Shown here: piece after piece, positions 44,001 to 51,240 of the stretch
Layout: every line of letters begins with the position of its first letter
Position numbering within the stretch: the stretch's first letter is position 1
Origin: Meghimatium bilineatum
Lineage: Eukaryota > Mollusca > Gastropoda > Stylommatophora > Philomycidae
DNA: 64,000 bases
Direction of reading: 5' to 3'
NCBI GenBank assembly: GCA_034231615.1
Contig: CM067315.1
Location: 34,836,059 to 34,900,058 of the forward strand
The notes under the pieces: generated by a model
What the model saw: the letters and a program-made list of their open reading frames with translations, nothing else
The model's database searches: none
What the model was told of the DNA's origin: nothing
Translations under genes and position numbers: made by a program

Positions 44001-47000
44001 AGGTACGTGTATAATTATAAACGTATACTGTATATGCATGTATTCGTATAGCTGTAGAAACACAAAAAACAATAACACAGAAAAACATCAATTACCGGTA
44101 ACAGAGGTAAAAACGTACCTGTATCAGTATACAGTCATTCAAATCTTTGGATCGCCCATGTGTTGCCGAGGCCCGAAAGGGGAGCAAAGAATAGCGACAC
44201 TGTTTACCTTCAACACATGTCGTAAAAGGCGACTAAGGAGGTTATTGAATGGAGGTGGCTGTCCCATCCCATATAGGGTCAGTGACCCAAAGCCATGCTG
44301 AAGTCGGATGTGTCAGGCTGAAAGGCGCAGATATTCGCAGCAATGCTGTAAACGATGACACAACGCATTCTGTTCTCTGGACTACATCCTGCTAATCTGC
44401 AGGAGTTTGAGAACGAACGCAGAAGAAGAAGAGAGTCAAATACTTCTACATCAAAAGATCAGAGTGAGAGTCAAATACTTCTACATCAAAAGTCAAGAAG
44501 CAAAAGATAAGCACTATTTTTTTATACTAACAATTATTCTACTAATGTTAAACCACTTCTGATACTTCTTTGCAAAGCATTGCACAGCACTTAGAGAGTT
44601 CAAACTTTCTTTTCACCCGTGGTTCCATTTCGAGACAAATTTTATTCTGTGGCCCTCCTGGGTTCTAAAAAATGTATCAACTTTCTGCCTGGCTTTTTAT
44701 GATCAATCTATACACCTTTTAGCTCCCTGTGGATCATAGGCCTTCAACAAACCTCCTCCATCTTGTCCTATCTTTATTGCTTCCATTTATTTCTATGTTC
44801 TACCAAATCTTTTGTATCTAATTTTTTCTCTCCAGGTTTTTCTTGATCTTCCTCTTTCCCTATGGGTTCTATTATAATGCTTTCTGTTTCTTAATGTATG
44901 ACCTATCCATCTCCAGTGTCATTTCATTAGTTCTTCCTCCATTGGAGTTTGTGTAGTTCTTTGTGTGAGTTCCTCATTGGTGGTCTCTCAAACGTTTTAT
45001 TCTACGCAGGCATTCGTTGATGAATATTTATCATTGTTTGTTTTTTTATTATACTATATTGTCTATTGTCTTTCCCCAGGTCAATGATGGCTGATCGTAT
45101 CCACACTTGCTGTTAAGCATAAAGGTTGTAGCCTCAGTTATCTTTCCAAGGCCAGATGTATTGCCTTGGTTGTGTTGAGTCCATGTTTGTTCAAAGTTAC
45201 TTTGATGTTTTCTATTCACAGTTTTCTTGGTTTACCTTTTGCTCTATGTCCAGATTATTATTTTGTTATATGCTCTTATTGGTATTTTATTTGGGTTTAT
45301 TCTCATAAGGTGACTTTATTCTCATAAGGTGACTTCATTCTCGTAAGGTGACTTCATCCTTATATGGTGACTGAACCATTTACTTGCTATCTTTTTATAA
45401 GCTCAATACATTATATTACTGATTATTATATTTTATTATACATCTCATTAAATATTGTCCAAACAGTTATTTTTCTGTGGCCAGTCATAGACAGATTCGT
45501 GACCCCTTCAATTTCTAATTTTTTCTTTGTGACTTCCCCAAACTCTGTGACTTTCTGGGTCCATATAACCCAGACCAGAACTCTACTGCATTAGAGAAAT
45601 ATCACAGCCAAGCTGTAAACACATCACATTCTTCTTCTTCTGCGTTCGTTCTCAAACTCCAACAGATCAGCAGGATGTAGTCCAGAGAACGGAATGCGTT
45701 GTGTCATGGTTTACAGCATTGCTGCGATATCTGTGCCTTTTGGCCTGCCACATCCGACTTCAGCATGGCTTTGGGTAACTGACCCTAAATGGGATGGGAC
45801 AGCCAACTCCATCCCATAACCTCCTTAGTCGCCTCGTACGACATGCATGGAAGGTAAACAGTGTTGCTATTCTTTGCTCCCCTTTCGGGCCCTGACAACA
45901 CATGGGCGACATCACATTCAATTCTGCAGACTACATCCTGCTAATCTTCAGGAGTTTGAGAATGAACACAGAGTAGGAAAAATCAATTGTATGTTGTTCT
46001 GAAGAAAATATATATTTATTTGGACGACACAGAACTGCATGAATCATTATCTCTCTGTTCCCAAGAAACATGGGGCATTGACAAATGTTCTCCACCCATT
46101 TCCCATTTGGTACCAGTCTGAGACCATGATACTCAGTTCATTCCTGATCTTTCTTTCTGTGTTCGTTTTTCTTGATTCTTTTGTTTCCTTCATATTTGGT
46201 GCTGGTTTTCTAAGTTTCTGCTCCATATAACAGAGCTGAAACAATGTTTATTTTGTAAAAAATTAGCCTGTTCCATGTTTTGGAAATTGATGATTTCCAA
46301 ATGTCTACGAATGACTGATCAGAACTTTTCATTTTAGACTGATCCCTGGAAGAGAATGCTGGATGACAACAGTAGTAGTGATTGGTTAACCTGTATTGCA
46401 CGTAAAACAGGTGTTCCTCGGCTGCTCCTGTGTATAATTATACTTCTGAGTGCTGTTGCCATGATATGGTTGTGTATGTCTGCAGCAGTGACAGCCCCTG
46501 ATCAGAGAATGTCACAGGTAACAAAATGTACATTTTGTCCACACTCTCATCCTACTTGGTGTCCCATACATATCATCATAGCTTACATTTATGGTATTAT
46601 TATCATCGTTGTCATCAGACTAATTATTGTTGAAATCATCATACCTGACATATGGGTGTCTGTGATGATAGAGACACAAGACAGCATCAAAAGGTCAAGC
46701 ATCTGTGACCATGGTTAGCTTTGAGCGTATTGACCAGTGGGTAGGTACAGGAACCAGTTCTCTTGTATGGCTGTATGACTATACTACCGATATGGTTACA
46801 GACATCCACCATTGAGTAGAGGTGGTTAAAAACTCAGAATGTATTAGTTACAAACGCCCAAGTTGGATGTGTTTGACAAGTAGCGCAATTAAAATGGCAA
46901 CACAATGCATTTCCATTCTTTGGACTATATTCTACTGGAAATCTTGTAGGATCATTGTCCTGCTACAAGAGAGATCATGTGGAAATTTGAGAACATACGC

Positions 47001-48370
47001 ACAAAATAAACTTCTGATATAACACCTAACATTGTTGAAATCATAATGCCTGAATTTTGTATTTTGTGTGTGTTCGTTCTCAAACTCCCACTGGATCTCT
47101 CTTATAGCAGGACAATGGTTCTACAAGATTTCCAGCAGGATGTTGTCCACAGATCAGAAATGCATTGTGTTGCCATTTTATTTGCACCAATGGCCCAACA
47201 TATCCTGCTTCGGCATTGAAAAACTAATACTTTAAGTGTTTTCACCACTTCCACCTGAGTGGAGAAAAATCGGTGGACCAAGAAGACGATGGACTGATGA
47301 TATTAAAGATAACATGAATATGTCATTGGAAATCAAGCCACATGGCCCAATACAGAGAGAGGTTCAGGAAGTTCATTGGGAAGACAACGTTCTAAAGAGA
47401 ATACGTCACATGACACTGGATGGGGGACTTCTGTAACCATATTGCTAGTAGGTCAGCCATACAAGTTAACTGGTCCCTGTACTACACGCTGTTCATCAAC
47501 CTCAAAGCTTAACGCGATCAACATTGCTTGACCTTTTCGCAGTGGTCTGTATCGCTATGAACATAAAGATATACGCACTACAGAAATTAAATTTATCACT
47601 TCACATTCGGAAACTACAAAATACAGGGATATTTTATGCTAATTCTCCAGCTCAGTAAAACTAAAAACAACACAGGGATATTTTATGCTAATTCTCCAAC
47701 TAAATGCGTGTGACATGTGGATAATAACTTTGGACGGACTCATTTATCTAATGAATTATATATCATCTGTTAGATTGTTTGTAATTCTTGTCTAAAATTA
47801 CATCAGGCTGAAACTGTCTGCAGTTCTTGTCTAGACTTACATCCTCTTGAAACTGTAGTTCTTGTCTAGACTTACATCAGATTGCCAACCGAAGACGGAT
47901 GTGCCGGGCCATTGGCGCAAATAAAACTGCGACACAACGCATTTCCATTTTCTGGACTACATCTTGCTGGAAATCTAAGAGGACCATGGTCCTGCTACAA
48001 GAGAGATCCAGCAGGAGTTTGAGAATGAGCGCTGAAGAAGAAGACATCAGATTGAAACTGTAGTTCTTGTCTAGAATTACATCAGGCTGAAACTGTCTGT
48101 AGTTCTTGTCTAGACTTGTATCAGATTAAAACTGTCTGTAGTTCTTGTCCAGGTATACATTTGGTTTCAACTGTTTGTAGTTTTTGTGTAGGCTTAGATT
48201 CGATGGAAAGATATTGCTGTTATTATTTTTCTTGCCAGAAACTGAGTATCAATGGAGACCTGGAGTATCTACGCTATCTCCCAGATAAGAAAGGCATCAA
48301 AGGTATTCATCCCCAAGACTTTGTGCAGGCCAGACCTTTACCAGTAAAAATTCGCATTGAGCACATCTAG
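31874..48370 (+). CDS. TMEM59: TMEM59-like type I membrane protein, 7 exons, complete
   Basis: Vertebrate TMEM59 is a Golgi, late-endosomal and plasma-membrane protein that alters glycosylation and trafficking and binds ATG16L1 (known for that family). Exons: 31874-32023, 34502-34607, 39791-39885, 42318-42525, 43235-43371, 46338-46517, 48239-48370. Phases fit throughout, giving 335 residues (human about 323). Residues 1-24 form a signal peptide. Cys-rich lumenal repeats follow (C36, C40, C57, C61, C83, C87, C101, C105), with a sequon at N77. The membrane segment is about 260-283, and the cytosolic tail starts KLSINGDLEY. The start at 31874 has A at -3 and G at +4 and begins the signal peptide. 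An upstream in-frame Met at 31808 would add 22 non-hydrophobic residues. Confidence 0.95.
32024..32920. other. TMEM59-like intron 1, first part; no repeat recognised
   Basis: It contains an AT-rich stretch and CpG-containing sequence near 32660-32860. No exon or repeat that I can name. Confidence 0.4.
32922..33080 (-). repeat. A-type SINE-like, near complete
   Basis: CTTCATTGTTCATTCTAAAA, TTGTAGCAGGACAATGATCC and TTACCCGACACATCCGTCTC. It is followed 50 bp later by another A-type copy in the same orientation. Confidence 0.85.
33133..33283 (-). repeat. A-type SINE-like, short internal deletion
   Basis: CTTCAGCGTTCATTCTCAAA to CGACTCATCCGTCTTTGGCG. The TTGTAGCAGGACAATG block is missing. Confidence 0.85.
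33520..33745 (-). repeat. B-type SINE-like, deleted internally
   Basis: CTTCTACATTCATTCTCAAA to CATATTCTTTGTTTCTTTTT. The AACCTCCTTAGTCGCC block is missing. Confidence 0.8.
33810..34075 (-). repeat. B-type SINE-like, near complete
   Basis: TCTCAAACTCTTGAAGAATA to TGTTGCTATTCTTTGCTCCC and GGGCCTGGCTAGACACAGG. Confidence 0.85.
34502..34607 (+). CDS. TMEM59: TMEM59-like exon 2
   Basis: SALEECCSRGCRLYSIIDVV then GEAVGVNGSLKSCGE and one base of the next codon. Human TMEM59 has ACQRGCRLFSICQFV here. Acceptor TTTCAG, donor GTAAGT. Confidence 0.94.
34730..34870 (-). mobile_element. LINE 3'-end remnant (NITRW type)
   Basis: The reverse complement of 7615-7735: GGCTGTCTACAACAGACCTC, AGCTCTGCTAGACTA and CTCCCACTTGTATCGC. 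Confidence 0.65.
34965..35155 (+). mobile_element. I-like LINE fragment
   Basis: KMEQHRHPPSYRETKTLIYD and SRWKKQMEVEDKPND match the stretch MEQHRHPLSYGEAKTI at 5170-5230, between RNase H and CCHC. Confidence 0.75.
35158..35315 (+). repeat. Dispersed repeat (GCTGATCCAGCGGTCC type)
   Basis: TTGCTGATCCAGCGGTCCAT to CTATGCACTGCTCC. About 85 percent alike by eye to 56168-56332. Its first 45 bp also occur at 31276-31320. It directly follows the LINE fragment. Confidence 0.7.
36000..37700. other. TMEM59-like intron 2, no gene recognised
   Basis: It contains two related stretches (36790-36895 and 37255-37340) sharing GGTAAACATA, AAAGTTCAAACTC and TTCTGTATCTT.TAAAAACAA. Otherwise nothing that I can name. 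Confidence 0.4.
37991..38280. repeat. Tandem duplication, about 160 bp, 2 units
   Basis: ACTATATATTTTTGT, TTGATCACATT and ATATTCAAAATG.TGGCTAAT (with indels) occur in the same order in 37991-38120 and 38155-38275. Confidence 0.75.
38415..38470. repeat. Near-perfect hairpin, 23-bp arms, 10-nt loop
   Basis: TGATATTTGATTACTTCACA (+AGG) at 38415-38437 pairs with 38448-38470, with one mismatch. Confidence 0.85.
38943..39235 (-). repeat. C-type repeat, complete-looking
   Basis: ATCATTCTTCTGTCAGATTT at the tail side, TAGCATTCCTCGTCACC and TGGGGATTATTTGAAAGAAG in the body. The head side is CAACTTTCCTTAGTCACCTC, ATGCCTGGAAAGAAGACAG, which matches the B-type head order. Confidence 0.75.
39372..39700 (-). 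mobile_element. LINE 3'-end remnant
   Basis: Closely related to 3548-3800 (CATCCTGATGAGTTTGGAAA, TTGATATTATCCAG), ending 90 bp before exon 3 of the TMEM59-like gene. Confidence 0.7.
39791..39885 (+). CDS. TMEM59: TMEM59-like exon 3
   Basis: Two bases complete an Asn codon, then CQKAYSKDNEETSACLLGCR and SQIPFTDRKDQ. The acceptor TTTTGCAG at 39790 was preferred to the earlier AG at 39777. It fits phase 1 of exon 2 and gives the family spacing of three residues between Cys83 and Cys87. Donor GTAAGC. Confidence 0.93.
39950..40078 (-). repeat. A-type SINE-like, partial
   Basis: TCTTGTAGCAGGACAATGTT to ATGCATCCAACTTTGGCAG. It starts 65 bp after exon 3. Confidence 0.8.
40088..40365 (-). repeat. 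B-type SINE-like, complete-looking
   Basis: TTCTTCTGCATTTGTTAAAC to CTCCACTTTTGGGCTCCGGC and AACACACG. Both ends are present. Confidence 0.85.
40494..40627. repeat. Tandem duplication, about 67 bp, 2 units
   Basis: TTAGAAACAAACTAAACATT TCGGCAAACAGAATG.GGAG is repeated almost exactly. Confidence 0.9.
40715..40990 (-). repeat. B-type SINE-like, near complete
   Basis: CTTCATCTGCATTCGTTTTC to TATCTGTTACTTCCCTTTTG and GGCCTGACAATATATGG. Confidence 0.85.
41182..41312 (-). repeat. B-type SINE-like, tail half
   Basis: TTCTTCTTCTGCGTTCGTTC to CACATCTGACTTCAGCATG. The head is absent. Confidence 0.85.
41850..41985 (+). repeat. A-type SINE-like, partial
   Basis: GCAAATAAAATGGTGACAAT, TAGACTACATCCTGCTGGAA and GGAGTTTGAGAAAGAAC. 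Confidence 0.8.
42010..42271 (+). repeat. B-type SINE-like, complete, 46 bp before TMEM59 exon 4
   Basis: GGGGCCCAAAAGGGGAGCAA to GAGTTTGAGAACAAACGCAG and AAGAAGAC. Both ends are present. Confidence 0.9.
42318..42525 (+). CDS. TMEM59: TMEM59-like exon 4
   Basis: 208 nt: MTDADSMQDMDMSRMLYPLL, then SWSFFMQDGAGRMVIVRSDP, IIDMDVQDFD plus one base. It corresponds to the family block SSWTFYLQADDGKIVIFQSK. Acceptor TTACAG, donor GTAAGT. Confidence 0.95.
42588..42747 (+). repeat. A-type SINE-like, complete, with 12-bp target-site duplication
   Basis: GTATCATTATGT at 42576-42587 and 42748-42759 brackets a 160-bp element. It starts CCGCCAAAGACGGATGAG and ends GAACGCTGAAGAAGAA. This copy defines the A-type ends. 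I see no convincing pol III A and B boxes. Confidence 0.93.
43035..43200 (+). repeat. tRNA-derived SINE head or tRNA relic
   Basis: An A-box-like TGTGGTTAGAACGCCG and a B-box-like GGTTCATTCC (consensus GGTTCGANTCC), about 30 nt apart, with AGGTCCCGGG before the T loop. The stems do not fold into a sound tRNA. A non-tRNA body follows (ATTTGTTCTTTCGGGTGTAC), which suggests a SINE. Confidence 0.5.
43235..43371 (+). CDS. TMEM59: TMEM59-like exon 5 (stalk)
   Basis: 137 nt completing D187, then YSANRGTSSVLETNIEPSGN to SLGDGLNAVE. A low-complexity hydrophilic lumenal stalk, poorly conserved in the family. Acceptor GTACAG, donor GTTTGT (non-consensus T at +4 and +5). Confidence 0.88.
43557..43700 (-). 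repeat. B-type SINE-like, 5'-truncated, with duplication
   Basis: TCTTCTTCTTCTGCGTTCAT to GACTTCAGCAT. GGCTTATAAAT lies on both sides (around 43547 and 43698), consistent with an 11-bp target-site duplication. Confidence 0.85.
43808..43880 (-). repeat. Dispersed repeat H
   Basis: The reverse complement (TTCTTGATTAGAAACTGACT, CACAGCACGCGGGACATTCC) matches 62065-62130. Confidence 0.6.
44147..44437 (+). repeat. B-type SINE-like, complete
   Basis: TCGCCCATGTGTTGCCGAGG, GCCCGAAAGGGGAGCAAAGA, through TGAAGTCGGATGTGTCAGGC, to GAACGAACGCAGAAGAAGAA. The best full-length plus-strand B-type copy in the window. Confidence 0.93.
44600..45290 (-). mobile_element. LINE 3' remnant, heavily decayed
   Basis: The minus strand gives WRWIGHTLRNRK-like residues near 44900, REREEDQEKPGEK near 44840 and DPQGAK near 44730. 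This is the C-terminal order of a LINE protein with stops and shifts. Confidence 0.55.
45300..45372. repeat. 18-bp tandem repeat, 4 units
   Basis: TTCTCATAAGGTGACTT repeated with small changes. Confidence 0.85.
45588..45980 (+). repeat. Older B-type SINE-like, split by a younger one
   Basis: ATATCACAGCCAAGCTGTAA (45588) continues after the nested copy as GACTACATCCTGCTAATCTT, CAGGAGTTTGAGAATGAACA. Confidence 0.88.
45632..45908 (-). repeat. B-type SINE-like, complete, nested, 11-bp duplication
   Basis: 277 bp between two copies of ACATCACATTC (45621-45631, 45909-45919). On its own strand it starts CGCCCATGTGTTGTCAGGG and ends GAACGCAGAAGAAGAA. Confidence 0.94.
46196..46330 (-). mobile_element. 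LINE remnant abutting the exon 6 acceptor
   Basis: The minus frame SFVDIWKSSISKTWNRLIFY and VSALLYGAET is LINE polymerase-thumb sequence. It ends within about 10 bp of the TMEM59 exon 6 splice acceptor. Confidence 0.7.
46338..46517 (+). CDS. TMEM59: TMEM59-like exon 6 (membrane segment)
   Basis: 60 codons: TDPWKRMLDDNSSSDWLTCI, then RLLLCIIILLSAVAMIWLCM, a single membrane helix, and VTAPDQRMSQ. Acceptor TTTTAG, donor GTAACA. Confidence 0.95.
46655..47003 (+). repeat. D-head plus A-type SINE-like
   Basis: GATAGAGACACAAGACAGCA, GAACCAGTTCTCTTG and CCGATATGGTTACAGACATC. Then the A-type body from GTTGGATGTGTTTGACAAG to TTTGAGAACATACGC. Confidence 0.8.
47065..47222 (-). repeat. A-type SINE-like, near complete
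   Basis: GTGTTCGTTCTCAAACTCCC to GGCCCAACATATCCTGCTTC. Confidence 0.85.
47225..47400 (+). mobile_element. LINE 3'-end remnant
   Basis: WRKIGGPRRRWTDDIKDNMN is the basic C-terminal motif (G.PRRRW.DDIK). It is the same lineage as 57355-57640 (minus). Confidence 0.65.
47410..47590 (-). repeat. D head without A-type body
   Basis: The reverse complement of GTAACCATATTGCTAGTAGG to TCGCTATGAACA matches the D head at 12204-12400. It directly follows the LINE piece. Confidence 0.65.
47770..48165. repeat. About 36-bp tandem repeat
   Basis: GTAGTTCTTGTCTAGACTTA CATCAGATTGAAACTGTCT-type units, about 6 copies, interrupted by the A-type insertion 47885-48043. Confidence 0.85.
47885..48043 (+). repeat. 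A-type SINE-like, complete, 11-bp duplication
   Basis: ACATCAGATTG at 47874-47884 and 48044-48054. The insert starts CCAACCGAAGACGGATGTG and ends GAGCGCTGAAGAAGAAG. Confidence 0.93.
48239..48370 (+). CDS. TMEM59: TMEM59-like last exon (cytosolic tail)
   Basis: KLSINGDLEYLRYLPDKKGI then QDFVQARPLPVKIRIEHI and stop. The human tail begins KLSIYGDLEF and ends with a PLPTKV block, so both ends of the exon match. Acceptor TTGCCAG. Confidence 0.95.
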   Translation, partial: KLSINGDLEYLRYLPDKKGIKGIHPQDFVQARPLPVKIRIEHI

Positions 48371-48947
48371 GCTGTAATTTTTCCATGGATGAGTTGTGTT
48401 TGATATGTGTTTAACTTTTCATAAAAACTATGGATACACTCATGTGATTTTATTCTCCATTATTTACTCTTTGATTGGTTATCTTATTTGCATTATTGGT
48501 ATTTTGTTGTTTGCGGGAGTTCAAGGTTTAATTTTGTGTAACTAAATGTTGAGCACACATTATGGTATGCATTATTGACATATATTATTGTTATTGTTTA
48601 TATATGTGCTTTAAACTATACCTTTAACAGAAAATTTGTTATAATCAGGTTATTTACAATCTGACCATATCTAGGAATGGTTAACTTTAGTTTAACAGTT
48701 GGTCTATATCTAAGTTTGGTAAACTTTACAGTAACAGTTGACTTATATATAAGTTTGGTAAATTTTTCTTAAACAATGTCCGTATCTAAGTTTGGTAAAC
48801 TTAACATAAACAATATCTGACCATATCTAAGTTTGATATACTTTACTTAAACAATATCTGACCGTATCTAAGTTTGTTGAAAGAGCTGAATGCTCTCCAA
48901 AATAAAACAATAGTTTGCAACATGATTGAAGTAAGTGTAGATACTTC

Positions 48948-49075
48948 TTCTTCTTCTGCAATCAGTTTCCTGTGCTCATAAGTCTATATAGGAAGTTAGC
49001 CCGCCTCCAATGAATTCAGTCGTCAGCAGGAGGTCCTCACGGTTGCCCCACAGCTTTACCTTCAGATCTGTCTCT
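48948..49075 (-). mobile_element. I-like LINE 3' end
   Basis: The minus strand reads WPQETDLKVKLWGNREDLLL then CRRRRR from the (GAAGAAGAAG) tail at 48948. It is the same C-terminal order as 11290-11380. Confidence 0.75.
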
Positions 49076-49094
49076 TGGGGCCATATTTTAGTTA

Positions 49095-49290
49095 TCATGT
49101 CATCGAAGAGTGAGTATGTCCACAGAATCAAGATTGCACTACACTAAACCAATTGAGAGAGGAGCATTGGCCAACAGAGACAGACATCCACAAAAAGTTG
49201 TATGGGAGATGAGCTTTCAAATACAGCAGCATTTATCAAGAAAACCAGACTGGCTGCCTAGATATTTTAAACTGCAAACGAGAAGATGAA
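49095..49290 (+). mobile_element. I-like LINE 3' end, opposite strand
   Basis: LREEHWPTETDIHKKLYG then KREDEE from GAGAAGATGAAGAA. It lies head-to-head with 48948-49075. Confidence 0.7.
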
Positions 49291-49603
49291 GAATATCTCT
49301 AAGTAAACTTTACTGACAGTATCTGACCATATCTAAGTATGGTAAACTTTACTGACAGTATCTGACCATATCTAAGTTTGGTAAACTTTACTGACAGTAT
49401 CTGACCATATCTAAGTTTGGTAAACTTTACTGACATTGTCTGACCATATCTAAGTTTGGTAAACTTTACTGACAGTGTCTGACCATATCTCAAATAGTAA
49501 ATTTAATTTAAATTGTAAAATGTTGGAATTAGTAAATTTTATTTTTTTGTTATTTCATATTTTTTTGTTGGTTTTTTCCCACCTACATTTTTTGTCATAT
49601 ATA

Positions 49604-49990
49604 CCCGGGCATAACAAGAGGAACATGTATTCATGGCTGATGCTCTATCATAACAAAAGGAACATGTATTCATGATTGATGCCCTGGCATAACAAGAGGA
49701 ACATGTATTCATGATTGATGCCCTGGCATAACAAGAGGAACATGTATTCATGATTGATGCCCTGGTGTAACAAGATGAATGTATTCATGGTTGATGCCCT
49801 GGTATAACAAAAGGAACATGTATTCATGATTGATGCCCTGGCATAACAAAAGGAACATGTATTCATGATTGATGCCCTGGCATAACAAGAGGAACATGTA
49901 TTCATGATTGATGCCCTGGTGTAACAAGATGAATGTATTCATGGTTGATGCCCTGGTATAACAAGAGGAACATGTATTCATGGTTGAAAG
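49604..49990. repeat. 39-bp tandem array (GGCATAACAAGAGGAACATG)
   Basis: About 10 units of GGCATAACAAGAGGAACATG TATTCATGATTGATGCCCT. Two are 37-bp variants (GTGTAACAAGATGAATG). No unit divergence pattern typical of coding sequence. Confidence 0.95.
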
Positions 49991-50094
49991 GATGTGCCTC
50001 ACAAGTGTGAGATTCCCCAACTCCACCATTGAAACACATAATTTTCAATTTAACAAATATTTTTGAAATCAGTCTTCTATGAAATGTGTACCAG

Positions 50095-50168
50095 GTAAAG
50101 TAAAGTCACTTCTGGGAAAGTAAAGTCACTTCTGGGAAAGTAAAGTCACTTCTGGGAAAGTAAAGGCA
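50095..50168. repeat. 20-bp tandem repeat, 3.5 units
   Basis: GTAAAGTCACTTCTGGGAAA, identical units. Confidence 0.95.
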
Positions 50169-50511
50169 GGGTGTGTGATGATGACCACATAATTCCTGGA
50201 TATATTGGTGACCATTAAAAATGCGGACCTAATGCTTATGGGGAATAGGGGACTTTTCTTTACATACTGTCCTGTGCTGGTTTTGTTGATAAAAGTTTCT
50301 TTCAAATATGGTCAAGTTCCACAGGCAGAATTCCTAAAACTACAGCAAAACCTGATATTAGCGGAAACCAAAGGCTCTTACAGAGTTTTACTTGAGTATT
50401 ATGAAATATGGAAGCCCCTAGTTCTGAGATTAGTGCACCCTGGTTGTGGGGGTCCAAGGTTTAATTTTCAGCTCAACTGGAAATATATTTCCTTCTACAT
50501 CTTGATTCTTC

Positions 50512-50655
50512 AACGTTCTTCTCAAACTCCCACTTATTTATTTTTCTTTTAGCAGTACAATGGTCCTACTAGATTTCCAGCAGAATGTAATGTAGTCCAG
50601 AGAATGGAAATGTGTTGTGTTACCATTGTATTTGCACCAATGACCCAAAAAATAT
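50512..50655 (-). repeat. A-type SINE-like, partial
   Basis: CAACGTTCTTCTCAAACTCC to GTATTTGCACCAATGACCC. Confidence 0.8.
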
Positions 50656-50671
50656 GTTTTTCGCTGTAACT

Positions 50672-50930
50672 TGTGTGCTGTCTGTACCCAAAAGGAGAGC
50701 AATGAATGGCATCAGTGACCATGCGTGTCATAAGTGGTGACTAAGGAGTGTTTGGGAGTGGGTTGGCCATCCCATCCCATTTAGGGTCATAGTCACCCAA
50801 AAGCCATGCTGAAGTCGGATGTGTCTGACAGAAAGGCACAGATATCACAGCTAATTTATAAACCATGATAATTCATTCTATTTGGACTGCTTTTGACAAA
50901 TCTTCAAACGTTTGAGAATAAATGAAGAAC
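50672..50930 (+). repeat. B-type SINE-like, diverged
   Basis: CCCAAAAGGAGAGCAATGAA, TGAAGTCGGATGTGTCTGAC to GTTTGAGAATAAATGAAG. Confidence 0.8.
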
Positions 50931-51240
50931 TGGATAACACAGTGTAAAGAAATGGATACCAGATCTTCAGTGAAAGTAAAGGTAGTAGGTAGTTACACTC
51001 CTTTTTCCTTGTTTAATTGTACAAGGTTTCATGTTATATTTTCCTTGAGGGATGTTTTTGACTACCTATCCCCATCCAATATCCGGTAAACAGGTTTTAT
51101 GTTTCTTCATTTCCAGTGATATTTATATAAAATGGGAGTCTGTAGACTTCTGACAGAATTTATGAAGTGCTTCTCCCATTTATTTTTCAAGTTTACGTTT
51201 TTAGTTTCTGAGATTTGTCTATGAGATGCATCTTCAAGAT

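Larger units (their letters stand above)
48655..49497. repeat. 39-bp tandem array (TCTGACCATATCTAAGTTTG), interrupted
   Basis: Degenerate units occupy 48655-48873. Five nearly identical 39-bp units lie at 49298-49497. The middle (48875-49295) holds two LINE 3' ends. Confidence 0.88.

Noticed and set aside
49539-50029. Overlapping minus-strand frames encoding repeated MNTCSSCYARASI-like peptides
   Set aside because: The 39-bp unit is a multiple of three, so any stop-free phase stays open. All three phases give long peptides, which points to satellite DNA and not a gene.
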